From CAVQSS01 sp963746605 (GTDB lineage: Bacteria > Desulfobacterota > RBG-13-43-22), in assembly GCA_963746605.1 (NCBI GenBank), contig CAVVCH010000015.1, positions 62,001 through 126,000 of the forward strand: a stretch of 64,000 nucleotides of DNA, written 5' to 3'. The position numbers were made by a program, and so were the translations under genes. The notes below the pieces were generated by a model. The model searched no databases and was not told the DNA's origin. It saw only the letters and a list, made by a program, of their open reading frames with translations. This document shows positions 35,422 through 44,512 of the stretch, in pieces. The first letter of the stretch is position 1. Each line of letters opens with the position of its first letter.

Positions 35422-36524
35422 GAAAGGATCTCGCCGCCCACCCGGCGTTTGGGTTGGTAGCTGCATAGCGGCTCCTCGGCTAAATAATTCCCGGTTGCCG
35501 CGAAGGCGCGAGCCCGGCATCCTCCACAGACCCGAAAATATTCACACTGCCCGCACTTGCCCTGGTATCGCGATTTGTCCCTCAGGGCTGAAAAGACCGG
35601 TGACTTTTCCCAGATGGTTTTAAATGTTTCTTTTCGGACATTGCCGGCTTCGATTTCCAGATAACCGCAGGGTTGAACCTGCCCCCGGTGGGAAATAAAA
35701 CAAAAACCGGTCCCGCCCAGGCAGCCTCGGGTCATGGCATCGAGGCCATGGGTTTTAGGTGTAATTTCCTTTCCTTCCTGATGGGCCAGCTCCCGAAGGA
35801 TCCGGTAATAATGGGGGGCGCAGGTGGCTTTGATGGGCAGAGGAAATTCATCCTTTCTCTGGATCAGCCCGGTTAAGGTTTGCTCATAATCCTCCGCCGA
35901 AATGGTCTGCTCCGTTAAAGACCGGCCCCGTCCGGTGGGAACCAGCATGAAAATGTGGTGGGCCACGGCCCCCAGTTGTTTAACCAGTTCCTGGATTTGA
36001 GGCAATTCCTGCAAATTGAGCCGCGTGACGGTGGTATTGATTTGAAATTCCAGGCCCACCGCTTTGGCGGCCTCAACTCCCTTAAGTACCCCGGCATAGG
36101 CCCCCGGCATTTGGCGGAAATGATCGTGGCCCTCGGCGGTGGCGCCGTCCAGGCTGATGCTGATTCGTTGAATGCCGGCGGTTTTTAATTGTAAGGCCGT
36201 GGCCGGATCCAGCAGGGTACCGTTCACGGCCATGACCATGCGCAATCCCAGTTCGTGGCCATGACGAGCCAGTTCAAATATGTCCGGGCGCAACAGGGGC
36301 TCTCCTCCGGTCAGGATGATCACCGGCTGACCCACTTCCCGGATTTGGTTTAATAGTCCCAGTCCCTCGTCCGTGGTCAGTTCGTCGTCATAGGGCCCGA
36401 GGGCCGCCGAGGCCCGGCAATGGAGGCAGGACAGGTTGCACTGCCGGGTCACCTCCCAGGCCACCAGCCGCACCGGAGGGATCGATGACGATCCTTTCAT
36501 TGCACTTTCAGCGGGCGGATGCAT
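35418..36524 (-). CDS. ahbD: Heme b synthase AhbD-like radical SAM protein
   Basis: Radical SAM enzyme of the alternative heme pathway, converting Fe-coproporphyrin III to heme b. The 368-aa protein has the SAM-cluster motif CNLSCLHC (near residue 28) and TGGEPLLRPD. The SPASM-type C-terminus has TRGCLGGTGFCFISHRGQVQ, CGQCEYFRVCGGCRARA and EPLCSY. A similar NirJ-type enzyme (AhbC) is the alternative, but TCAPHYYRI and CLGGTGFCFISH favour AhbD. ATG at 36524 follows the hemB stop by one base. Operon hemB-ahbD-ahbA/B. Confidence 0.8.
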   Translation of the reverse strand: MHPPAESAMKGSSSIPPVRLVAWEVTRQCNLSCLHCRASAALGPYDDELTTDEGLGLLNQIREVGQPVIILTGGEPLLRPDIFELARHGHELGLRMVMAVNGTLLDPATALQLKTAGIQRISISLDGATAEGHDHFRQMPGAYAGVLKGVEAAKAVGLEFQINTTVTRLNLQELPQIQELVKQLGAVAHHIFMLVPTGRGRSLTEQTISAEDYEQTLTGLIQRKDEFPLPIKATCAPHYYRILRELAHQEGKEITPKTHGLDAMTRGCLGGTGFCFISHRGQVQPCGYLEIEAGNVRKETFKTIWEKSPVFSALRDKSRYQGKCGQCEYFRVCGGCRARAFAATGNYLAEEPLCSYQPKRRVGGEILS

Positions 36525-36525
36525 T

Positions 36526-37503
36526 TTACCGGTTCTGCAGCAGGGCCGCCGCCTGTTTGGCAAAATAAGTCAAGATCAGGTCGGCCCCGGCCCGGCGAAT
36601 ACTGATGAGCATTTCCATCATCACTTTTTCTTCATCCAGCCAGCCCTGCTGGGCCGCAGCTTTAACCATGGCGTACTCGCCACTGACGTTATAGGCTGCC
36701 ACCGGCAGGTCGAATTCCTCCCGGACCTTGGCAATCACATCCAGGTAGGCGAGGGCCGGTTTGACCATGAGGATGTCCGCCCCTTCTTCCATGTCCAGGG
36801 TAGCCTCCCGGATCGCTTCCCGCACATTGGGGGGATCCATTTGATAGGATTTTCGATCACCGAATTGGGGGGCCGATTCGGCGGCCTCCCGGAAGGGTCC
36901 GTAAAAGGCCGAGGCGTATTTGGCGGAATAGGCCATGATGGGGATGTGTTCAAAACCGTTTTCATCCAGGGCCTGACGGATTTCGGCCACCCGGCCATCC
37001 ATCATATCGCTGGGGGCGACCATATCCGCCCCGGCTTTGACCTGAGAGAGGGCCGTCCGAGCCAGGAGTTCCAAGGTGGCGTCATTATCCACTTCTCCCT
37101 GGCGGATAAGTCCGCAATGGCCGTGGCTCATGTATTCGCAGAGGCAGACGTCGCCGATAACCAGCAAGTCCGGGACGTTATCTTTAAGGGCTTTCATCGC
37201 CCGTTGAATGATCCCTTCGGCGGCGTAGGCCCCGGAAGCCCGATCATCCTTCTTGTCCGGGATCCCGAACAGGATAATGGCCGGTATTCGGGCCGCCAGG
37301 ATTTCCTGGGCCTCTTTGATCAATTCATCGACGGACAGCTGAAATACGCCGGGCATGGAGGCTATCGGGCGCCGCACCCCTTTGCCCGGGACTACGAACA
37401 AGGGATAAATCAGGTTGTCCACCGATAAGGTGGTTTCTCGAATCATGCGGCGAAAGGATTCGTTTTTTCGCAAGCGCCGCGGGCGATAATCAGGGAAAAG
37501 CAT
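36526..37503 (-). CDS. hemB: Porphobilinogen synthase (delta-aminolevulinic acid dehydratase)
   Basis: Condenses two 5-aminolevulinate molecules to porphobilinogen. The 325-aa protein has a Zn-binding cluster (VCLCEYMSHGHCG), the active-site Lys in AYSAKYASAFYGPFR and the second Lys in ILMVKPALAYLD. Full length. It heads the heme gene set, followed by the alternative-pathway genes. Confidence 0.96.
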   Translation of the reverse strand: MLFPDYRPRRLRKNESFRRMIRETTLSVDNLIYPLFVVPGKGVRRPIASMPGVFQLSVDELIKEAQEILAARIPAIILFGIPDKKDDRASGAYAAEGIIQRAMKALKDNVPDLLVIGDVCLCEYMSHGHCGLIRQGEVDNDATLELLARTALSQVKAGADMVAPSDMMDGRVAEIRQALDENGFEHIPIMAYSAKYASAFYGPFREAAESAPQFGDRKSYQMDPPNVREAIREATLDMEEGADILMVKPALAYLDVIAKVREEFDLPVAAYNVSGEYAMVKAAAQQGWLDEEKVMMEMLISIRRAGADLILTYFAKQAAALLQNR

Positions 37504-37524
37504 AATTCCTCCTGAAAAAACGAT

Positions 37525-38448
37525 TCACCAGAGGTTAACCTTGAGCCCATCCCGGGGAACGATGACCGGGACTTCAAGCCCTTCGTCTCTGAAAAGCCGA
37601 CTGGCCACCTCCTGCCATTCCGCCTGGCAACTCGGAAGGGGATAGGGCAGATCAGTCTGCGGGTCCCGCTTCGGTTTCCTGGCGGCCACTTTCTTCAGGG
37701 CATCATTGGCCGGGTCGCCGTCGATCGGGTAGGCCTCGGAAAGATGGACCAAATAAACCGCTCTTCGGGGTTTCCACAATTTTACAAATTCTATCCCCCG
37801 CTCCAGGCTCATCTGATGCGGACGGTTGATTACCGGCTCGTTAAGCCAATGGCACTGCAGGATTAAAATATCCGGGTCCTTTATCCGGGGTTCCTCCTTC
37901 GGCAAGTCAAAAAAATCCGAAGTGTACACCAGTTTGTGATGGTTCCCGGATTCGGTTTCTTCCACTATATAACCGACTGAACCGGGGGCGGATTCGCCAT
38001 GAAAGGTTTTAAAGGGATAGACGTCGGTGGCCAAGCCCGCCAACCGTTCTCCGGGGTTGGCGATCCTCGGTTCCAGCATCGAGTCCAACAAATAACCGAA
38101 GGTCTTTTTGATGGAAGTCCAGGAGGCCTTGGTGGCATAGGTCGGGATGGGCCGCCATTTCTCCCTGGGAAGACGGCGACGGAAGGGCAAGAGATCATCC
38201 AGTCCGAAGTAATGATCGGCGTGTTCATGGCTGATGAGGATGGCATCCAATCGGTCTAAGGGCCGGTCGGCCAACTGCCGGCGAATATCCGGGCCGCAAT
38301 CCAATAGTAAGGTTTCCCGACCCGAAAGCAAAAAGGCGCTCCGGGTCCGCTCTTCCTGAAGGGACCGCATCTTTTGACAAATCCGACAGGGGCAACCCAG
38401 TTCGGGCACCCCCCACGCCGATCCCGTTCCTAAAAAAACCAGATCCAA
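37525..38448 (-). CDS. MBL-fold hydrolase, PhnP-like
   Basis: The 307-aa metallo-beta-lactamase-fold protein starts MDLVFLGTGSAWGVPELGC. It has a Cys pair (CPCRIC) near residues 19-24, as in PhnP-like proteins, and the metal site HEHADHYFGLDDL; HWLNEP and HLSEAYP lie toward the C-terminus. PhnP cleaves cyclic ribose phosphates, but no phn genes are here, so the substrate is open. It lies 21 bp upstream of hemB in the same direction and may be co-transcribed. Confidence 0.78.
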   Translation of the reverse strand: MDLVFLGTGSAWGVPELGCPCRICQKMRSLQEERTRSAFLLSGRETLLLDCGPDIRRQLADRPLDRLDAILISHEHADHYFGLDDLLPFRRRLPREKWRPIPTYATKASWTSIKKTFGYLLDSMLEPRIANPGERLAGLATDVYPFKTFHGESAPGSVGYIVEETESGNHHKLVYTSDFFDLPKEEPRIKDPDILILQCHWLNEPVINRPHQMSLERGIEFVKLWKPRRAVYLVHLSEAYPIDGDPANDALKKVAARKPKRDPQTDLPYPLPSCQAEWQEVASRLFRDEGLEVPVIVPRDGLKVNLW

Positions 38449-38520
38449 CTATACTTCTCCTCTTCAGCTCTTCAAGATATTAATCCGATCGCAAAAAGTC
38501 AAAAAACAAGGGAAACTGTA

Positions 38521-39207
38521 TTATAATTTGGCCCCCTCGGCAACCTCTTTTAGCAACGCCAGGTTTTGAACGATAACGGCATCTTTCTTGATCTCCAGAA
38601 GTCCCCGCTGTTTCATCTTGGCCAGTGTTCTGGAAAGGGTCTCCCCAATGGTCCCTAATCGGCTGGCCAGCAGGTTTTTCTTCATTTCGAGTGGAATTTG
38701 GGAGCCGGTGATCAGGTCCACATTATTTTTATGGGCTTGATCCAAAAGATAACGGGCCAAACGGGATGAGACTTCATGGAGGGAAAGGTCTTCCACTTGC
38801 TGGGCCAGATTCCGAAGCAGGAGAGAAAGGCCGGAAATCATATTCAGGGCCAATTGGGGGTCCTGCCGGATCAGGCGAACGAAATCGCTCTTTTTAAGAT
38901 AATAAAGTCGGCAATCCTCCAGGCAATCAGCTGAGGCAGGATAATTTTTTCCTGAAAAAACAGCTGCTTCTGCTAATGTTTCGCCAGGTCCCACAATCCG
39001 CAGGATATATTCCTTCCCCTGAGGAGACAAACGGTAAATCTTGATGCGTCCCTGCAAAACCAAATAAAAACCTTTAGCCTCCTCCCCTTGGGTGAAAAGG
39101 CTTTCACCTTTCTTACTATCCCGGAGGCCGGCTATTTCCTTGATACGAAGCAATCCCTCATCATCCAACCCGCTGAAAAGGGGATTGATCTTTAATTGAT
39201 CGGTCAT
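38521..39207 (-). CDS. Crp/Fnr-family transcription regulator
   Basis: The 228-aa protein has an N-terminal cyclic-nucleotide-type beta-barrel (FTQGEEAKGFYLVLQGRIKI, VGPGETLAEAAVFSG), a dimerisation helix, and a C-terminal winged HTH (LLASRLGTIGETLSRTLAKM). It lacks the N-terminal Cys cluster of true FNR, so it is not an Fe-S oxygen sensor of that kind. HcpR-type regulators of deltaproteobacteria are possible relatives. ATG at 39207 chosen. Target genes unknown. Confidence 0.87.
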   Translation of the reverse strand: MTDQLKINPLFSGLDDEGLLRIKEIAGLRDSKKGESLFTQGEEAKGFYLVLQGRIKIYRLSPQGKEYILRIVGPGETLAEAAVFSGKNYPASADCLEDCRLYYLKKSDFVRLIRQDPQLALNMISGLSLLLRNLAQQVEDLSLHEVSSRLARYLLDQAHKNNVDLITGSQIPLEMKKNLLASRLGTIGETLSRTLAKMKQRGLLEIKKDAVIVQNLALLKEVAEGAKL

Positions 39208-39294
39208 ACGGTTTTCCTTCATCCTTCGATATTCGGAATTAGGTCTTTTTCCTGCTATATTAATTGTTAATCCTCAGGCTCTCCCCAAGAAGCG

Positions 39295-40023
39295 CTAAGC
39301 CGAACAGTCCGGGCATTCCGGGTTTCGGTCGATCGGCACCTCGGAAAAGCGTAATTCCTGGCCATTATAAACCAAAAGCCTTCCGGTCAACAACTTGCCC
39401 AGCCCCACCAGATATTTGATCGCCTCATTGGCTTCAATCAGACCGATGATTCCTGGGGTGGTGCCCAGCACCGGGAACTTTTTAGGTTCAGGGGCTTGCG
39501 GGAACAAGCATTTCAGGCAGGGGGTTTTGCCCGGCCAGATGAAAGTGGTCATCCCCATCATCCCCAGGATGCCCCCATAGATAAAGGGTTGGCCCTTTTT
39601 TTGGACAAACCGATTGATCAGATAGCGGGTCGGGAAATTATCCAGTCCGTCAATGACCAGATCACATCCCGCCAACAGGTCGGACAGGTTGTCTTCCCGG
39701 ATATCATCCTGAATCATCTCGATCGCCACCTCCGGATTAAGCCTGGAGAGCTTCCCCTGGGCCGATTCCGCCTTATATCGACCCAGGTCTTCTTCCCAAT
39801 GAAGTATTTGACGATTTAAATTGCTTAGTTCCACCTGATCACGGTCTACCAGGCGCAATGACCCTATACCAGCCGCCGCCAAATAGATGGCCGCCGGAGA
39901 ACCTAACCCGCCCACCCCGGCAACCAGCACACGACTTTTTTTCAATTTTTCCTGCCCCTCAATCCCAAAGCCCTGAATCATGATCTGGCGGTCATACCGC
40001 TGAACTTCCCGATCACTTAACAT
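39295..40023 (-). CDS. ThiF/MoeB/HesA-family adenylyltransferase
   Basis: E1-like enzyme that activates the C-terminus of a sulfur-carrier protein with ATP. The 242-aa protein has the nucleotide motif GVGGLGSPAAIYLAAAG, the Arg finger in SNLNRQILH, DGLDNFPTRYL, and two CxxC zinc motifs (CLKC and CPDC). Length and features fit MoeB/ThiF/HesA rather than eukaryotic E1. No ThiS or MoaD gene is in the window, so the partner is unknown. It is divergent from the ferredoxin gene. Confidence 0.88.
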   Translation of the reverse strand: MLSDREVQRYDRQIMIQGFGIEGQEKLKKSRVLVAGVGGLGSPAAIYLAAAGIGSLRLVDRDQVELSNLNRQILHWEEDLGRYKAESAQGKLSRLNPEVAIEMIQDDIREDNLSDLLAGCDLVIDGLDNFPTRYLINRFVQKKGQPFIYGGILGMMGMTTFIWPGKTPCLKCLFPQAPEPKKFPVLGTTPGIIGLIEANEAIKYLVGLGKLLTGRLLVYNGQELRFSEVPIDRNPECPDCSA

Positions 40024-40107
40024 CGGCGGCTCCTTTGATAATTTATTTAAATTATTGATGAAAGATTCAATATGCTTCAGGGTTCCAGTTTATCACAATT
40101 ATTACGG

Positions 40108-40127
40108 GGGTCAACGCTTATTGACCC
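40108..40127. promoter_or_regulatory. Perfect dyad, possible operator
   Basis: GGGTCAA-CGCTTA-TTGACCC, a perfect 7-bp inverted repeat with a 6-base centre, in the divergent region between the ThiF-like gene and the ferredoxin. It could be a regulator site or a small hairpin; no assigned regulator. Confidence 0.45.
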
Positions 40128-40151
40128 GCTGTTCTAACGGGAAAAAAATAT

Positions 40152-40180
40152 TTGACCTTTATAAAAAAATGATTTAGTGT
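40152..40180 (+). promoter_or_regulatory. Sigma-70-type promoter of the ferredoxin gene
   Basis: TTGACC (40152-40157), a 17-base spacer, and TAGTGT (40175-40180). The ferredoxin ATG lies about 100 bp downstream with AAGGAGG before it. Confidence 0.6.
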
Positions 40181-40278
40181 CTCGTCGATTATCGTTTGAC
40201 CACCAGAATAAGGACTTTTTCAATCAAGACACCGTTCTTTGGTGAACAAACCAATCAAAAATCAAGGAGGAAACATCA

Positions 40279-40464
40279 ATGTTTCAGGTAACCGTGGACG
40301 CGGACAAATGCACTGGGGATTCCAATTGCGTTGATACTTGTCCGGTAGGGGTATTCGAATTGCAGGACAACAAGGCCGTTCCTGTTAATATGGATGAATG
40401 CCTGGGCTGCGAAAGTTGCGTGGAAGTTTGTGAAACCGCTGCAATTACTGTAAAAGAAGTCTAA
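40279..40464 (+). CDS. Ferredoxin with one Asp-type cluster motif
   Basis: The 61-aa protein has two iron-sulfur motifs. The first is C-x2-D-x2-C-x3-CP (KCTGDSNCVDTCP), with Asp in place of the second Cys; the second is a full C-x2-C-x2-C-x3-C (CLGCESCVEVC). Asp at this place is known from Pyrococcus furiosus ferredoxin, where the cluster can be 3Fe or 4Fe. It is probably a soluble low-potential electron carrier. Monocistronic, with its own promoter, a strong AAGGAGG and a strong terminator. Confidence 0.93.
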   Translation: MFQVTVDADKCTGDSNCVDTCPVGVFELQDNKAVPVNMDECLGCESCVEVCETAAITVKEV

Positions 40465-40485
40465 ATTTTCTTACGGTAGATTTAT

Positions 40486-40520
40486 GAAAGGCCCGGAATA
40501 TTTCCGGGCCTTTCCATTTT
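40486..40520 (+). terminator. Terminator of the ferredoxin gene
   Basis: GAAAGGCCCGGAA and TTCCGGGCCTTTC form a perfect 13-bp stem around a 3-base loop, followed by CATTTT. Confidence 0.88.
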
Positions 40521-40570
40521 GTCAGGCTCCGGGCGGCATTCACCCAATCCCCCATTGGTGACGATCCCTC

Positions 40571-42350
40571 ATGGACCAGGCGGCATTAACACCCCGACAA
40601 CGGCAGGCGGTGACTCATCGCAGTGGCCCCTTGATGGTATTGGCCGGCCCGGGGTCGGGGAAAACCCGTACCTTAACCCATCGTTTGGCGTACTTGGTAC
40701 TTGAGCAGGGCCTTCCCCCGGAAAACATTTTAGCCGTTACCTTTACTAATCAGGCCGCTGAAGAAATGCGTAACCGGGTGGCGCAACTCCTTCCCCGGGA
40801 TTCCGATGACGCCCCTCCCTGGATAACCACTTTTCATGGTTTCAGCTACCGGCTCCTCCGGCAATCCTTTTTTTCCAATTATCAGTTATTGTCTGAAAAC
40901 GAAGCCTTAGAAGTTTTAAGAGGCGCCCTTCGGGACCGGCAGCAAAAATTCCCATTGAAGCTGCTGAAAGAACTATCGCGGCGTATTTCTTTAGCCAAAG
41001 GGTCTATGCTCACACCTGATGAGGCGGATCATTTGCCGGAGTGGGACGCCCTACCAGAGTGGCCCGAGGCGTTTCGGGCTTATCAGGAAAAGCTCTCCGA
41101 TCAAAAACAGTGGGATTTCGATGACCTGATTCAGCAAGCGGTCCTTCTTCTGCAAGACCAACCGGTTTTTCGAAAACAGTGGCAGCTCCAGTATCCCCAG
41201 GTGTTGGTCGATGAATTTCAGGATATTAATACCGCTCAGTACCGTCTCTTCCGTCTGCTGGCCGACGACCATCGTGAGTGGCTGGTGATCGGCGACCCGA
41301 ATCAGGCCATTTATGGCTTTCGCGGGGCCGGGGCGGATTTTTTTGATCGCTTGCGGGAGCAGGTCCCCTTGTTAACCGAAATTCATTTGGAGGAAACCTT
41401 CCGGTTGAATCAAACCATCCTGAAAGCCTCCAGCCAGGTCATCTCCGCCTCTTCACAGGCCTTCCCTTACCGAATGAAGACCGCCAAAATAGGAGATCCG
41501 ACCCTGCCTGTGGCAGGCCTGCCTTCGGCCGAGGAAGAAGCCCGTTATCTGGCCGCCTTGATTGAGCAGCGCCTGGGCGGCTTTTCTTTTCTTACTTCGG
41601 GATCAGTGGGAACCGAGGGAAAACCGGTCAGCTTGGCCGACTTTGCCGTCCTCTACCGGCTCCATGCCCAGGGGGAAATAATCGGCCGGGTCTTTGATGA
41701 AAAAGGCATTCCCTATAAGAAAGTTCAGGAAAGGCACTGGTCCGATTGCCCTGAAATTAGGGTGTTATTCACCCGACTGAAATCCCTGCTTCCTTTTCAG
41801 GGGACAGCGCTGAAGGCGGTGGATCAGGTTATCGCCCTTCCGGGCCGGGACCAGGAACTCCCCCGTCGCCTGTCGCCGGGACCCGGACCCGCTCCACCCA
41901 CCGAGGCCCTCAAGAAACTTCGGTTACTCGCCGCCACCTTCCAGGGCGACCTGGAATCTTTCCTGGAGATCCTTTCCCTGCAGACCGGTTTGGATTCCTA
42001 TGAACCGGATCAGGAAAATGTCAAACTCCTGACCTTCCACGCCGCCAAAGGATTGGAATTTCCCTTCGTCATCCTTTCCGGGTGCGAGGACGGCTTGCTG
42101 CCGCTTACCTTGTTCGGGGAAACGTGACCTGGAGGAGGAGCGGCGCCTCTTTTATGTGGGCTGCACTCGGGCCACAGAAAAACTGTTCTTTACCTGGGCT
42201 CAGAAACGCACCCTTATGGGGCAATCCCTTCATCAGCGCCTGTCCCCTTTTGTGGCCGACATCGATGAAAATATCCTCTCCCAACTCCATCCCGACCCGC
42301 CCAAAAAAACCGGCCCCCGCAGGAGCCGGCAGATGTCGCTGTTTAAGTAA
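40571..42350 (+). CDS. UvrD/Rep-type superfamily 1 DNA helicase (3' frameshift)
   Basis: ATP-driven 3'-5' helicase. Motifs: Q motif LTPRQRQAV, Walker A LAGPGSGKTRT, motif Ia AVTFTNQAAEEM, motif II LVDEFQDIN, motif III VIGDPNQAIYGFRGA, motif IV-like ETFRLNQTI, motif V LTFHAAKGLEF. The first frame stops at 42127; removing one A in AAA at 42120-42122 gives FGERDLEEERRLFYVGCTRA, i.e. motif VI, and an end at 42350, about 592 aa. It is shorter than E. coli UvrD, mainly in the 2B region. Single gene with a ferredoxin upstream; no recombination partner is adjacent. Confidence 0.88.
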
Positions 42351-43124
42351 CCAAGAAAAAAATTATACAAAAACCGCAGGGGAGACTTTGAAACGTTCGC
42401 TGAGAAGTTTAACTTGGCGAAGATAGTCAGATGAGATTCGGCTGAATCGGTCCAGTGGACCGTTATTCCGGATACCATATTTTGCCCGGACTCCTGACAT
42501 CCTGGTCCGCCCTTCTTTGCGTCGGTCAGCCTCCGCTCAATCGTCTCGCGACATCAATGTTCCCGCATCAGATCGTCCCAGGTTGCATTCGCCGGCAGAT
42601 CTGTCGATTATCTGTGCGCTTCATCTTTTTCCATCAAGTACTGACATGGATTTTCGTCCTCGATGCAATCTATCAAAACCAGAAAGCATACCAAAACATC
42701 TTTCAATCGTCTCCAGAAAAGCAGCCACTTTAAAAGGAAGCAAAAGAAAAAATCAGCAGCTAATTTTGCCTTTGTTACGAGGGATGGGAATCATCGTCCA
42801 GAGACCCGGATCAAACTATTACCGGCTTTCCATATTTCGATTTGATTTGATCAATAAGGTTCAGGGAGTCTTGTATCGGTCTTGAACAGGCGGAACGGAA
42901 AAATCAATGTTGTTTAGCACCAAAATAAAATCTCGGCCAGGTTTTCGGCAATTTCCTTAATTCTTCGCTGAAAATCCATTTCAATTTCTGGTCCAAATCG
43001 ATTCCTCGATCGTATTCTTTGATGCGTGAGAACATGTCCGTCAACGGGTCTAGAACAGCCGATGATATCCGTGTTGTTAATGAATTGGCGCACTAGACGC
43101 ACCTTATGCGCGCTTTACCTAACA

Positions 43125-43395
43125 CGGTGGCTGACGGTCCCAGTTCCTCGGCCCGCTGATCATCAGGAAAAGTCTCCAACAGCGTGCTCTTGAATTTTCC
43201 CGAGGAACTGTGTGTACGTAGTTTCCACAATCGCTTTCACGTTTTGGTGAGCCAAACGTTGAGCGCTCGGACCTGGGGAGCATCTTCAGACAATCCCAAA
43301 ATCCCTTGTTTCAGGAATCGCTCTCGCCAAAGCAGAACAGTGGGACGATATCGTCCCATAGACAATGGGCCATTTATGTGCTCTGCCTCTTCTGC
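43125..43395 (-). mobile_element. Remnant of an IS630-family transposase
   Basis: Minus-strand frames read VLLWRERFLKQGILGLSEDA (43237-43359), the HTH and WRxRF...G..GL.EDAP signature of IS630 N-termini. After a shift, KAIVETTYTQ corresponds to the next helix. The catalytic DDE region is absent. Terminal repeats are not recognisable. Confidence 0.6.
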
Positions 43396-43407
43396 ATAAG
43401 GCACCTC

Positions 43408-43701
43408 CTACGCCCTGGGCGGATTTGGACGGTTAGAATCGAAATAACTGGATAATGGTGAGCCTTTGGCTAACCCAATAATGTCATTAATCGGTAGTTT
43501 ATCTATAATCCTAATCGATTCGCTATAATGACACCTGATCCGATGGCATTGGGACTTAAGAGTTTCTAATAAATACTGGATATCCGCTAGGGATGAAACC
43601 TCCTGAGACAAATGACCGATTTCCACCAGGTCCAAAACCAGTTTCAAATCAATCATAATATTAAACCTCACCCTGGTTTCATCTGTTATTTTTATAACCA
43701 A
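43408..43701 (-). CDS. Possible small hypothetical protein
   Basis: A 97-aa frame with a plausible soluble helical composition (DLVEIGHLSQEVSSLADIQY). No family recognised, no clear ribosome binding site. It lies in the decayed stretch, so it may be a fragment or chance frame. Confidence 0.25.
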   Translation of the reverse strand: MVIKITDETRVRFNIMIDLKLVLDLVEIGHLSQEVSSLADIQYLLETLKSQCHRIRCHYSESIRIIDKLPINDIIGLAKGSPLSSYFDSNRPNPPRA

Positions 43702-44512
43702 TTAGTATTACTTGTATTTTTACGTGCTATTTTAAATTTACTCGGGCTCAAGCGAATTAACTGATCAGGATATATGTGGATATTTTTGTGTTCCATTTCG
43801 GAAATATTTGTTGAAGGATATTTATCTTAATTTTTTTGGTAACATATAAAAAGGCAACCGATCCCAAAATAAAGACCATAACTTTTTTATTCAGTTGTAG
43901 GGCGGTTTGACTTACAGGATTAGAAAATAATTGATCGTACTTGGGGAGATTTAGCTGTAAAAACGGAATTAATAGCCACATCGGCCTGATAGAAATCGCT
44001 CTATCTCTAAAGATCTACAATACCGCAAAGCCAATCTCCGAAGTGTCAGTGCACCGTTACCTGAAAGCCACTTCGGGCCGAGGCCAATAAGTCGCGTTCA
44101 GATAGCGCCTCGTTCCGCAGCCGATATGCCATTTAAGCGCTGAGCCCGGAATAGGCTTCTGGGTGACCACTTCGATAAGATTGCTCAATAACTCCGGCCA
44201 TGGGGACGTCCTGATCAGGTTGACGTAATTGACGTTTCCTGGTTTGTCAATACGCTGTTTCACTAATTAACGATCTCAATCCACGGTCATTTGACTATAA
44301 CTCCATAAAGGTCATTTTGGATCATGGCACTGAATTCTGGTTACCACGGTCGATCATCGTAAGGTACCAATTGATCCCAAGGGACCTATGATCGGCTGTA
44401 GAACGTCTAATAGGCCATATTTAATATAATCCTTTTTATCGCCGTAATATCGACTGTTCATTTTCTATCCTAAGACTTATATCATTGCCCACGAGGTTCT
44501 AACACTTCTTCT

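Larger units (their letters stand above)
42351..44512. other. Decayed, largely noncoding stretch of about 2.1 kb
   Basis: AT-richer than its neighbours, with only short scattered frames. A readable minus-strand shred near 42362-42480 (GPLDRFSRISSDYLRQVKLL) and another at 42914-43102 are unassigned. An IS630 remnant and one possible small ORF are listed separately. Otherwise nothing is supported. Confidence 0.65.

Noticed and set aside
38521..39207. FNR-type oxygen sensor
   Set aside because: The N-terminal Cys cluster required for the Fe-S centre is absent.
39295..40023. An E1-like ThiF/MoeB-family enzyme as partner of the ubiquitin-like protein
   Set aside because: It is 12 kb away with its own neighbours, has MoeB/ThiF features, and the ubiquitin-like protein is secreted and lacks a diglycine to be adenylated.
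42460..42890. Plus-strand frames in the decayed region as real genes
   Set aside because: Overlapping short frames of odd composition with no start signals and no recognisable domain.
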